Assembly (NCBI GenBank): GCA_023512835.1
Contig: CM042090.1
Location: forward strand, 53,183,365 to 53,247,364
Source of the DNA: Taxillus chinensis
Lineage: Eukaryota > Streptophyta > Magnoliopsida > Santalales > Loranthaceae
Direction of reading: 5' to 3'
DNA length: 64,000 bases
Shown: one piece after another, positions 33,554 to 43,807 of the stretch
Numbering within the stretch: the first letter of the stretch is position 1
Layout of the letters: every line of letters begins with the position of its first letter
Made by a program: the position numbers and the translations under genes
Notes under the pieces: model-generated
Database searches by the model: none
Told to the model about the DNA's origin: nothing
The model's input: only the letters and a program-made list of their open reading frames with translations

Positions 33554-34935
33554 ATGGTGCGCACAAGAAGAGCCCGCCAAGGAGAAGGCGGTCTTGAAGC
33601 CTCCGCCACCTCTATGCCTTCGGCATTGAGAGAAGCCGACACGATCTTCGTGGGGAATGTACTTGATTGGGAGATCCTGGAGTCCTCCACGCTTGATTGG
33701 GCCGACGAAGTTATGACCAAGCCGCAAGCTTTGGGGCTGAAAAGGTTAGTATGCGCTCGCAGATGATCTATATTACCCTGCCATGTTAGACTTTTATAAT
33801 TCAGTCTATGTCAATGGGGAAGATGATGAGATCATTGGGGAGGTTCAAGGTGTCTTAATTTCTATTTCCCCTGCTATGTTGAGAGACTGCTTTGATCTGC
33901 CAAATCCCATGCATGCCATACCTGACTTGAACTTAGGAGATTATGGTAGAGCTTTACAGTATAATAAAGAATTTGGGAAACGTCGGCAATTTACTAAAAA
34001 CGGATTTCATGGGAAATACCGTTGCCTTGCAAATTTGGTAGGGAGGTGCTTCTTATTACAAAACCAGTGGCATAGACTCGGTCCTAAGTCCCATTTGGAG
34101 TTTATGTTTTGCATTGATCGTCAGTTACACATTGATTGGGCTGCTGAAATCTTTAAACTATGGAAACGGGATATTCACAAATGTTTATATGGTCGACTAC
34201 TTAGTATGCTTCTACAGTATCAATATGGTCATCTTAGTGCTCAAGTAGTCCCCACTGTTTTCCTGGATAACCAGCGGTTACGAGTTGTCCATCCAGAGGG
34301 TGCCTTAGGCGTTAGTTACAAGGGCAAATGGGGAGATAGTATCCACGTCGCTCCATAGCTTTCACATCACAGCGTACATATGGAGCGACCCACCGAGCAA
34401 TTTAGGGACACCTCTACTCCCATGAATGCTCGCCGACAGCACATCTTTCAGTTGACTGCCATGTACATGCAGTTCAATGTTCACAAGGAGGAAATCTACA
34501 ATTTCTTCCAAGGCGTCAGTGGCCAAGTTATCAGTGAAGCTGATGTTCTTAACTAGGCCTTCACTAATGGCCACATCACAAGACTTCAGCTGGATGAGTT
34601 GCTCGAGTACATCGCTCAAGACCAACAAGCAACCTCTCGTCCATCTTGCCGACCATGGGAAGCCCCAGAACCAACTCCTGCTGCTTCTTATGAAGATTTA
34701 TGGAGGCAAACTGCTCAACTACAAGAGGCACAGGCGGAAACCGTCCAGGAGATCGGGCTGCTGAAGAAAAATCAAACTCTCATCCTCAATGAGCAGAAGG
34801 AAGTCAAAGGTCTGCTTGGTAAGATCTGGAAAGCCCTGGGGAAGAAGAAGAAGAAAACTCCTACACCTCCTATGGAGGATCCATTTGACGCACCGTCACC
34901 TCCGGTCCAGCAGCACACTGTACATAGCGAAGAGA
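33554..34935 (+). pseudogene. Athila accessory ORF (plant-transposon-like domain), broken
   Basis: The ATG at 33554 (MVRTRRARQGEGG) opens a frame that stops at 33766. The body is in another frame from 33783, with stops at 34356 and 34554 and continuation to the element end. The core HGKYRCLANLVGRC (34008-34050), LHIDWAAEIFKLW and YGRLLSMLL aligns with GRYRCMATILSRC, LPMDWGTFLFRLL and FGRILSIVF in the SIRE accessory ORFs. The C-terminal part (34599-34860) is Gln/Glu-rich, coiled-coil-like, and ends in a Lys run. There is no transmembrane segment I would call, so it does not look like a classical envelope. The 3' end is lost with the 3' LTR deletion. Confidence 0.7.
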
Positions 34936-34953
34936 CACAATTTATACGGGTCA
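34933..34953 (+). repeat. 21-bp remnant of the Athila 3' LTR
   Basis: These 21 bases are identical to the last 21 bases of the 5' LTR (26878-26898) and abut the TSD. Everything from the accessory ORF end through the rest of the 3' LTR has been deleted. Confidence 0.85.
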
Positions 34954-34958
34954 GTCTC

Positions 34959-37385
34959 CAAAATCTTTGCAGACTTGGTTGCATTCGGTGAACGTGTAGA
35001 AAGTGGAATTAAAGGAGGAAAGCTAAAGGGTGATACGGATGAGGCATCAAAACGGTTTCAACCACCAACAAAGAAGAAGGAAAATGAGAGCAACCTGGTA
35101 TACCAAGCGCACCAGTCAATACAACCAACATTCTATCAAGCACCAAGGTGCTCTAGAGGGTCACCGGTAGCTGCTTATGCTGCACCTGCTCCACCTCCCC
35201 AATTCATGTCATACTTGCCGCAAGGAGGGGTTCCATTTCCATATTCAATGGTACATAACTCATTTCAACCGAGAGCGCCATACCCAGAGCAACCAAGGCC
35301 AGCAACTCAGGAAGGAGCAGGAGCCTAATTCCAAGGACAGGGGGCAACGGAGGGGCCCAGACCCGGCAAGCGAGAGCGAATCAGGCTCCTTGTTGACCAC
35401 GGCAAGAGTTTGACCCAATTCCAATGACTTATGCGGAATTATACCCCAAGCTCCTAGAGGCAAGGATGGTAACCTCTATACCCTTGGGAGAAATAAAGTC
35501 TCCTCCCCCGGCCAGGTACAAGCCAGATGCCAGATGTGAATATCATGCAGGTGGAGCTGGACATGATATCGAAAATTGTATAACATTCAAAAGGAAGATT
35601 CAGGCATTGAAGGATGCAAAGTGGCTAGACTTTTCTGCACTGACTGGGACGCCAAATGTGAACAACAATCCTCTCCCAGAACACTCCAACAATGTTGTTA
35701 GTATCGAGAATAAAGGACGGCTGGAGAGGGTCTCCCAAGTACAAATGGAGAAAACATATTTGTTTGCTCTGTTACAGGAACATGGCTATGTACTTGCTAA
35801 AGACACGCCGGAGGTAGGAAAAGGAACAGATGGGAAAAAATAATGCCCTTATCACAAGATGTCGCGGGGACATGACATCGCAGAATGTAGTGAGTTTTCC
35901 GAGGTGGTGCAAAAACTCATGGACCAAAGGATGATCGAATTCTCCAGGGAAGAGATAGACAGTCAAAACCACATGATCCAACGAGACATGTCATACAAAC
36001 CATCGTGGGTGCCAACCCCCCTTGTCTTGAATGTTAAGACTCCAGAAATCCCACTACTGCCCCATGGAATTACACCTCTCACCATACGTGTCCCTGCCCC
36101 TTTCCCCTACAAGACAGTTAATGCAGTCCCATGGAATTACAACTGTGAGGTAGTTCAGGGAGCCACCGCAGTAGAAAAGAAAACCCGGAGTGGTCGTGCT
36201 TATGCCCCCGATATGGCGAATAAAGCAGGTAAAGAAAAAGCTATAGAACCCGACATTGAGCCAACACTGGAGACAACAAAGATAGGAACACCGGTCACGG
36301 AAGAAGAGGCTGCGGAATTTCTAAAACTCATGAAGCAGAGCGAGTACAATATTATGGATCAGTTAAGTAGATAACCAGCTCGCATCTCCTTGCTCGCTTT
36401 AATGATGGATTCCCAACCTCACTGGGAAGCACTACTGAAAGTTATGAGCCAAGCCTATGTTCCTCCAACCGTCTCAGTGGCGAATGTTGATGGAATCGCC
36501 AATAACCTCATCATAAACAACATCATTAGCTTTGGAGATGATGAGCTGCCTCAGGAAGGGAAGGGACACATAAAGGCTCTACACATTACTGTTAAGTGTA
36601 AGGCGCACACCATAGCCCGAGTACTCATTGATAACGGTTCTGCCTTGAACATTATGCCTTTACATATACTGCAACAACTTCCGGTCGACACGTACTATAT
36701 GCGCCCCTGTATGATGAAGGTACGGGCATTTGATGGAGGAAAGCGTGATGTGGCAGGAACTATAGACATTCCGCTTCTGATTGGACCAGCTACCCTTATG
36801 GTGGAATTTCAGGTGATGGACATCATGCCATATTACAGTTGTTTGTTGGGAAGACCCTGGATCCACATGGCGAGGCGGTCTTTGTCAAGCCTCCACCAAA
36901 AGATGAAATTTGGAATGGGAGACCAACTTGTTTGCATCTTTGGGGAAACAAGTTTCCTAGTCACCAAGCCAGCATCGGTTCCTTATGTTGAGAACCACGA
37001 AGATATACCAGAATGCTCTTATCGGGTGTTCGAGATGGTGAATGTCACTTTTGCCCCAATACATTATCTCTCGAGGGCTGCAAGAATGGTTGTAGCTACC
37101 ATGATCAAGCAAGGGTACAAACCAGGGCAAGGATTAGGCCCAAAGGCTCAAGGAATCCAGAAACCATTGACCATCCGAGAAAATACCGAGAAGTTTGGGC
37201 TAGGCTACATCCCTACAAAAGATGACAGACAGAGGGAAGCTATCAAGAAAAGGGAAGTCAGAATGGCAAAATTGCAGATAAGGCTAGCACAAGAAGAAAG
37301 GAGGAGCTTCCCCCCATTAAACGTTACATTTCGGACTGGAGGGTTTATCCATAAGAGCGAAACGGGCCCGGACGAAAACCAGTGA
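34959..37385 (+). pseudogene. gag-pol: Tat/Ogre-type gag end, protease and G-patch (piece 3)
   Basis: Gag resumes after the Athila element (FADLVAFGERVESGIKGGK). A shift near 35330-35420 leads into one long frame, 35424-37385, with just two stops (TAA 35841, TAG 36372). Two unusual metal-binding-like boxes follow: CEYHAGGAGHDIENC (35535-35579) and CPYHKMSRGHDIAEC (35844-35888), both CX2HX5HX4C. The protease site VLIDNGSALNIMP has its Asp at 36630 (DNG, usual in Tat elements), then LLGRPWIH. A G-patch domain, a known nucleic-acid-binding module of Ogre/Tat polyproteins, spans about 37080-37215 (QGYKPGQGLG). The sequence then stops matching: RT and everything downstream are missing and copia sequence begins. 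Confidence 0.87.
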
Positions 37386-38133
37386 TGACACGTGGTATGA
37401 AACATTGTCAGAGTTTCTGATCAAGAACAAGTTTAGAAAAGGCAAAATTGACCCCACGCTGTTTCTCAAGGAAAGAAAAGGATCACCCTTGATAGTCCAA
37501 ATTTATGTGGATGACATCATCTTCGGATCAAGGGACAAAAAGCAATGTGAAGACTTCTCCCATCTAATGAAAAGTGAATATGAAATGAGTATGATGGGAG
37601 AACTCTCATTCTTCCTTGGATTGTAGGTCAAGCAGTTGGAGGATGAGATTTTTATCAGTTAAACCAAATACACCAAGGAGATACTGAAGAAGTTTAAGAT
37701 GACTGATGTGACTCACATGAAAACTCCCATTCCTATAAATGCCAAACTGAATATGGATGAAGCAGGCAAAGAAGTGGATATCTCAGAATACAGGAGCATG
37801 ATTGGATCCTTGCTGTACCTGACAGCAAGAAGACTTGACATAATGTTTGCAACATGCATCTGTGCCAGATACCAAGCTAATCCCAAGGAATCCCACTTGT
37901 CTCATGTGAAAAGGATTATGTGGTATCTGAAGGGAACTGAGAATTTGGGACTATGATATCCAAGAGAGTCTGATTTCAAACTGAGAGGATATTCAGATGC
38001 AGACTTTGCCAGATGCAAGATTGATAGGAAGAGCACAAGTGGAACATGCCAACTTCTCGGCAACAAACTTGTATCCTAGTTTAGCAAGAAACAGAATTCA
38101 GTTTCAACCTCCACAGCTGAAGCTGAATACATT
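37386..38133 (+). pseudogene. pol: copia-2 fragment: RT 3' half and RNase H start
   Basis: The frame from about 37390 reads WYETLSEFLIKNKF, then YVDDIIFGS (RT active site, near 37507), [30 protein letters not shown] and [10 protein letters not shown] (RNase H). In-frame stops at 37624, about 37660 and 37954 and another near 38077 look like Gln or Trp codons changed to stops. The 5' half of the element is missing at the Ogre junction. The 3' end is split at 38134 by SIRE-p within the EAEYI motif and continues at 60877. YVDDIIFGS and the RNase H tail suggest a SIRE/Maximus relative, not the same family as SIRE-p. Confidence 0.87.
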
Positions 38134-39551
38134 TGTTGGATCAAGCCCAGAATTTGGATAATGCTGATAAAGCCTTATGTAATTTGATCTGAGATCTTTT
38201 GTGTTTCTTTGGTCATTGCAGAAGATATGTTATTAATCCGGAGATACACTCGTGAGAGCAAAGCTAAGGACAGGATACATAATCTTGATCCGGACAAGAG
38301 TGAGTGTCGTCAAACACTTGGTAAATAACCAAGTCACCAATACATACGGAATAAGGAACATTCGTGCGGACTAAGAACTTAAAAGCTACGGATTACGAAC
38401 TGCTCCTAATGCCTCAAACGGACTAAGTCAAACCGATGCGGAGTAAGAGTCTTGGTCTACAAGGTCGCATGAAGTAAAAGGTTTGACATGGAGTTAAAAA
38501 AAGTTAAGTCTTCCCCTCAAGCGAACTAAAGAAGACACGAAGTAAGGCATCCGAGTCTTTCATACATACGGAGTAAGGAAGTATTGATGCGGAATAAGGA
38601 CCCGAGTCTTTATTCGCACGGAGTAAGGAAACTAGATGCGGAGCAAGGAATCCGGGCCACTCACTCATACGGAGTAAGGAACTTACATACGGAGTAAGGA
38701 ACTTACATACGGAGTAAGGAACTTAAATACGGAGTAAGGAACTTACTTACAGAGTAAGGAACTTACATACGGAGTAAGGAACTTACATACGGAGTAAGGA
38801 ACTTACATGCGGAATAAGGAACTTACATGCGGAATAAGGAAGCATTGACACGGACTAAGGATTCCAGTACCTAATAGATACGGAGTAAGCAACCACTGAC
38901 ACGGAGTAAGGTTCCGAGCTTCATTAGCAACGGAGTAAGGAAAATTACACCGGACCAAGAAGATGCTACTTCAAACTACCGCATTTAAAGTTATCAGCTC
39001 GTGGTGTCCCGATGTAAGACAAACTCATTGAGAACCTGAAGAATCTTACACGTGGATCACCCGGATATGTGGACACAACCTCAATTATATTTGGGAACTC
39101 ACAAAGGCACTTATACTCTTCAAACCCAAGATCTTGAGCTCCACAAACCGCAGCAGTCAAGGCAGAGAGATTACCGAGGAATAGTTAGTGCTGAACGCAT
39201 TCCGGAACTATAAGTTCCAAGGTTGTCTCTTAGGAATGTTTGTATAAATATTCATACTTGTACATTTGTGTACATGTGCGTAAGCAAGCCAAGATCAATC
39301 CTGTGTATGCAGAAGAGTTCAAAAGATAGAATTAGACTAGTGTGTGAATCCCTTTGTAAACAGAGTGTAAGAGAGTCTTGCTTCTATTTTGTTGTATTTA
39401 TCTTTCGATAATAAAACAAAATACTTCCACTATCTGGTTATCTTCCGCAGTGATTCTATCACTTAACTGGATAAGTGTTTGTGTCTTAAGAGATTAGAAA
39501 GAGTTTCGATAAGAGCCTATTCACCCCCCTCTAGGCTCCAAGGGACCATTA
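38134..39551 (+). repeat. SIRE-p 5' LTR (1418 bp)
   Basis: It starts TGTTGGATCAAGCCC and ends GGGACCATTA, where the other three LTRs end CCATCA, so a terminal C has become T. It contains the 20-bp array (about 38660-38840) and TATAAATATTC near 39243, likely the promoter. Confidence 0.93.
38660..38840 (+). repeat. 20-bp tandem array, about nine units (SIRE-p 5' LTR)
   Basis: ACTTACATACGGAGTAAGGA is repeated with few changes. The 3' LTR has about four units at 59541-59610. Arms CTTAC and GTAAG within each unit can pair. Confidence 0.92.
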
Positions 39552-39553
39552 AG

Positions 39554-39568
39554 TGGTATTAGAGCAAG
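39554..39568 (+). other. Primer-binding site (SIRE-p)
   Basis: TGGTATTAGAGCAAG lies two bases after the LTR. It differs from SIRE-m by one base (C to T), which would weaken pairing with initiator tRNA-Met. Confidence 0.9.
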
Positions 39569-39612
39569 TTCTATTTGTTCTAAATAGAGATCCCACTCTT
39601 TCGCTCTCAACA

Positions 39613-41900
39613 ATGGCCGAAGAAAGCAGTATGCTATTCAACACTCGCCTTAACTCCGGAGCTGCACAAGAGCCCATCCCGAATCGAAGCAGCAGTGAAA
39701 CATCGACCCACCTTAACCTACTGCTGCCTCCACTGCTCAACCACGGAGTTCTGGTTTTACTATGACAAAACCGCCCAAATTCACACCTGAGCTTTTCTCC
39801 CAGTGGAAAGCTCGCATGAAGATGTTCATGGTATGCCATTACCATCTCATGTGGCCCTGTCTTCATCAGGAGATTTCAATTCCGATGACAATCGGAGAAC
39901 ATGGAGTTAGAAGGCCAAAGACGGATGCCGAACTTACCAACGATGAAAGAGCCTGGCAGTGCGCTAGCGAAAAGGCTCTGGCTTACGTTACATTGTCTTT
40001 GGATTCCGAGGCCTTCACGGACGTCCAGGGCTGCACAACAGCAAAAGCTGTGTGGGATAAACTGACAATCCTCTATGAGGGGAGTCAGTCCCAGATGCAG
40101 AACGTTATCTGTACTCTCAGGCAGAACTTTGAGAGTTTCAATTATAAACCAGGCGAATCACTCGAAAGCATCTATCGGAGATTCGGCAAGCTCATTCTTG
40201 AGCTGAAGACTGTCAATGAGCATTATTCTCAATCTCAGATCAATGACAAGTTCTATCATTCCTTGCCGGATCGATACTACTCCAAACAACTCCAGATGCA
40301 ATCACACAAAAACTGGCAGTATGTTCCCCTTGAAGAACTATATGGAGAGCTGCGGACTCACGAAGTTAGGTTTAAGTACTCTGACCGGGATGAGAAAATA
40401 GCTCGGAAGGAAAAGGGGGTAGCTCTCAAAGCTACGGAATGTTTAAACATACTGAGGAATGATGATACGGACGCGTCCGAGAATTCTGATTCTGACGAGG
40501 AGGAGGAGATAGCTCTTCTCATCAAATCCTTTGAGCGATTCCTATGAAAAAGCAGAAAAGGATTCAGGAGACGCTCATCATCTTTCCAATGGAAGGAGAG
40601 ACCGGAGTCCAGTTCCCAGGAATGCTACAACTGTGGGAAAACCGGTCATTGGGCCAAGGACTGCAGATCCAAATCAAAAGTGGCCGAGAAAAGTGACAAG
40701 GTAACTCCTCGCCGCTCCACCTCAGACAACAGCAAGAACAAGAGGAAGGCGTTCGTGACAAAGTACATCAGTGGCTCGGAAGAAGAGGAGGAATCCTCGG
40801 ATGATGAGCCAACTCCTAAGCCGAACGTCTGCCTCATGGCAAATAATGAGGTACCTTCTATCTCTGAGCTCATGAGTCAATTAGAATCTCTTATTATTGA
40901 ACGTGATTATGAAAAGAATGAGAGACTAATAATTACTCAAATGTACAAAGATGTGGAAAGTTAGAATAAACGCCTTGAGTTTACTATTACTAGACTTGAA
41001 AAGGACATAGCTGACTTCAGAGGAAAAGAGGCTTGGTATCATGATCTAAGAGCTGAAAATCATCTGTTAAATACCAACCTAACGGGCCTAAAAGTTATTG
41101 TGAAACGACTCGAAAATGAACTGGAACAGGAAAGGGAAATAAATCGTAAGTGGCTAAAATTCGGGGAAATAGCCTCTACCTTTAGGACTGATCCTGACAA
41201 CATCCGAGTCAAACCTGGCCTAGGTTCCGAACCATCGACTTCTATAGCTCAAGCTACTGAGTGTCCTCCGGATTTCACTCCAAAACTAACCAACTTATAT
41301 CCTGTTAGTACATCTAAACCGTTGGATGGTTTCATTTCAGGTGGCACCATAGTTTATGACTGTGGAGTTGAGGCTGTTATTGCTCTTCCCGAAGCAGTTG
41401 CACCCGTAACTAAAGATGAAGGGAAGGCTACTGTAGTTAAATCCAAAACTGTAGCACCCAAAAAGAAAGAAAAGGCTAAGGCTGACGCATCTAGGGCCAA
41501 GAATGCGTCACCCAAATGCAATGGATTAGGCCACAGGGAACAGAGTAGAAAGTCTGTAAAATCTAAGAGACCCGTATCCCCTGTTTGTACTCTGCATTAT
41601 AGTGTCTGTTCCATCTGTAGGGAAATAGGTCATTATCACTATGAATGTTGGAGTTTATCTGATAACTGGCTTTGTAATCAAATTCATATTAATAAAGATC
41701 AGTTAAATAAAAAGGGTTCTACGAGCAAAACAAAATCTAAACTTCAAAAGGAGTATCGCTCCCAAGAAAATCCAAATAAAAGAGGCAGCTGAAACTAACA
41801 AGTTAAAGTCAACTTGGAGAGCTAAAAGTCCCAACAAAATCAAATCCGGAACTGTTGACATTACTGCTGCTCTCTCTAACCGCCAGAAACAAGTTTGGGC
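39613..41900 (+). pseudogene. gag: SIRE-p gag
   Basis: The ATG at 39613 (MAEESSMLFNTRLNSG) is in one frame until about 39700. The capsid-like domain is in the next frame from 39762 (KPPKFTPELFSQWKARMKMF to SLPDRYYSKQL), of the copia-type gag/UBN2 family. That frame continues to 41792 with two stops (TGA 40545, TAG 40961). It includes the zinc knuckle CYNCGKTGHWAKDC (about 40621-40662), an acidic Ser/Glu stretch, a long coiled coil (about 40860-41150) and a Lys/Ala-rich tail. A Cys/His box CSICREIGHYHYEC follows near 41607. The frame is lost around 41740-41940 before the protease. Confidence 0.86.
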
Positions 41901-41946
41901 ACCAAAAGTGTAAACTATTGTCTTTCAGGAGCATCTCTGGAATGCA

Positions 41947-43807
41947 TTGCCGGATCACTTGAAGTTAAAAATCAATCAAAGCAAGTGGATCCTCGATAGT
42001 GGATGCTCCGGACATATGACGGGTGATCAGACTCTACTTGTTGAAGTGAATGACAAACGAGGTCCATCCGTTTCATATGGTGACAACAGCAAAGGTAAGA
42101 TTGTCGGGTATGGCACTTTAACTAACAGCTGTATATCAATCACTAGAGTTGCACTAGTCGAAGGTTTAAAGCATAATTTGCTAAGTGTCAGTAATTTATG
42201 TGACAAAGGATTTACTGTTTCCTTTATGTCCAACACCTGTACAGTAAGAGAAAACTTATCCGGAGATGTTAAGTTATCCAGATCAAGAGATGGGGACATA
42301 TACTCAGTGGTCTTAAGAAATAATTCTTCTGACCCTGTATGCTTCCTCACTAAAGCTTCAGATGAAGATAGTTGGCTATGGCACAAGCGATGCGTACATT
42401 TAAACTTTAAGACATTGTCTAAGTTAGCATCACTTGATCTTGTCACTGGTCTACCTAAACTCAAATACTCCAGAGACACTCTCTGTCGAGAATGCCAACT
42501 CGGCAAACAGACCAAACATAGCTTTAAGAGTAAATCAGTTAATTCGATTACTGCTCCTCTGCAACTTCTTCATATGGACCTCTATTGTCCTATTTCTGTT
42601 CCTTCGCTTGCTGGTGCGAGATATACCCTTGTGGTTATCGATGATTTCACCAGATACACATGGGTGATGTTCCTGAAATCAAAGGATCAAACTTTTGTGC
42701 ATCTTGTAGATCTTTTCAATTGGATAAGTAACTCACAAGGACTGAGCATAAAGTGCATCAGGAGTGATCATGGTACAGAATTTGATTTTTCAGAAATGAG
42801 ATCATATTGTTCTGAACAGGGCATACAACATGATTTCTCTACGCCCAGAACTCCACAACAAAATGGGATAGCTGAGCGCAAGAATCGTACCTTAGTTGAG
42901 GCTGGTAGATCAATGTTAGCAGGGGCAACGCTTCCTCTCAGTCTATGGGTCAAGTTGTGTCCATCGCCCGCTATGTTCAAAAAGAACTCTAATAAATAAA
43001 TCTACCATGAAAACACCCTATGAGATGTGGAGAGGATGAAAACCTTCAATTTCACATTTCAAGCTTTTTGGTGTACTTGCTACATATTGATAAATGGCAA
43101 AGAGACCCCGGAATAAATTTGAACCAAAATCTGATGATGGGATTTTTGTCGGGTACTCATTACATAGCAAGGCTTATCGGGTCTTCAATAGAAAACTTTT
43201 TAAAGTTGAAGAAACTATCCATGTGACTTTTGATGAAGCTAATCCTGATTGGTCAAAAGTTATTTCTTCAAGTTCTAATGTGCAGGTCCTGGAAAGCAAC
43301 ATCGATTATTCGAAGTTTATGAATGTTCCTGTTACACATTCTGACCAACCTCGTGGCATCAGCGAGGCACAAAGAAATTATATGGATGATGCTATGGATA
43401 ACTCGGACTCCGGACTACCATTAAGCTCCGGACATACTCCTACGGAAAACCAAAATTCCGAGGCACCTTCAAGTGCGTCCGGACCAGTTAACACTGAAAG
43501 AAACAGTGTTGAAGAATCACCTAGTTCTACCGTACCTTCTAATACGGAAACATCTAGTCCGGAGGAAGCCCAACCAGCAGATACACCTAAACCACCTAAT
43601 CTGGCAGAGCTTCAAATTGTTCAAGATCATCCATCACATGCACAGAATTACAGATGGACCCGAAACCATCCCTCAGATCAAGTGATTGGTGATCCTACTG
43701 TTGGTATAAGAACAAGAGCAGCCACCTCCAACATGAGTCTTCACTCATGTTTTCTATCTCAAATAGAACCAAAGGTGGCAGATGAAGCTCTTCAGGATTT
43801 GAATTAG
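41947..43807 (+). pseudogene. pol: SIRE-p protease and integrase
   Basis: Protease motif WILDSGCSGHMTG has its Asp at 41995. A pre-integrase zinc finger (WLWHKRCVH ... CRECQLGK, about 42380-42500) precedes the integrase core, with VVIDDFTRYTW near 42632, SDHGTEF near 42768 and the Glu in QQNGIAERKN near 42872. The frame is open 41947-42999, shifts there and resumes at 43094 (RPRNKFEPKSDDGIFVGYS), with a Ser/Pro/Glu-rich linker to 43807. A TAG at 43805 replaces a Trp present in SIRE-m. Confidence 0.9.

Larger units (their letters stand above)
25381..34953 (+). mobile_element. Athila-type Ty3/gypsy element with 3' LTR reduced to 21 bp
   Basis: TSD GTCTC (25376-25380 and 34954-34958) brackets an element starting TGATAACGTGC and ending TTTATACGGGTCA. 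The 5' LTR (25381-26898) is followed by the TGGCGCC primer site typical of Athila/Tat. Then come gag, protease, RT-RNase H, integrase, a ~1-kb non-coding region with a hairpin array, and an accessory ORF. The 3' LTR is absent except for the last 21 bp (34933-34953). In-frame stops and two or more frameshifts inactivate gag-pol. It is inserted in the Ogre-type gag. Confidence 0.93.

Noticed and set aside
33554..34935. A classical envelope protein in the Athila element
   Set aside because: No signal peptide or transmembrane segment is evident and the core aligns instead with the SIRE accessory domain.
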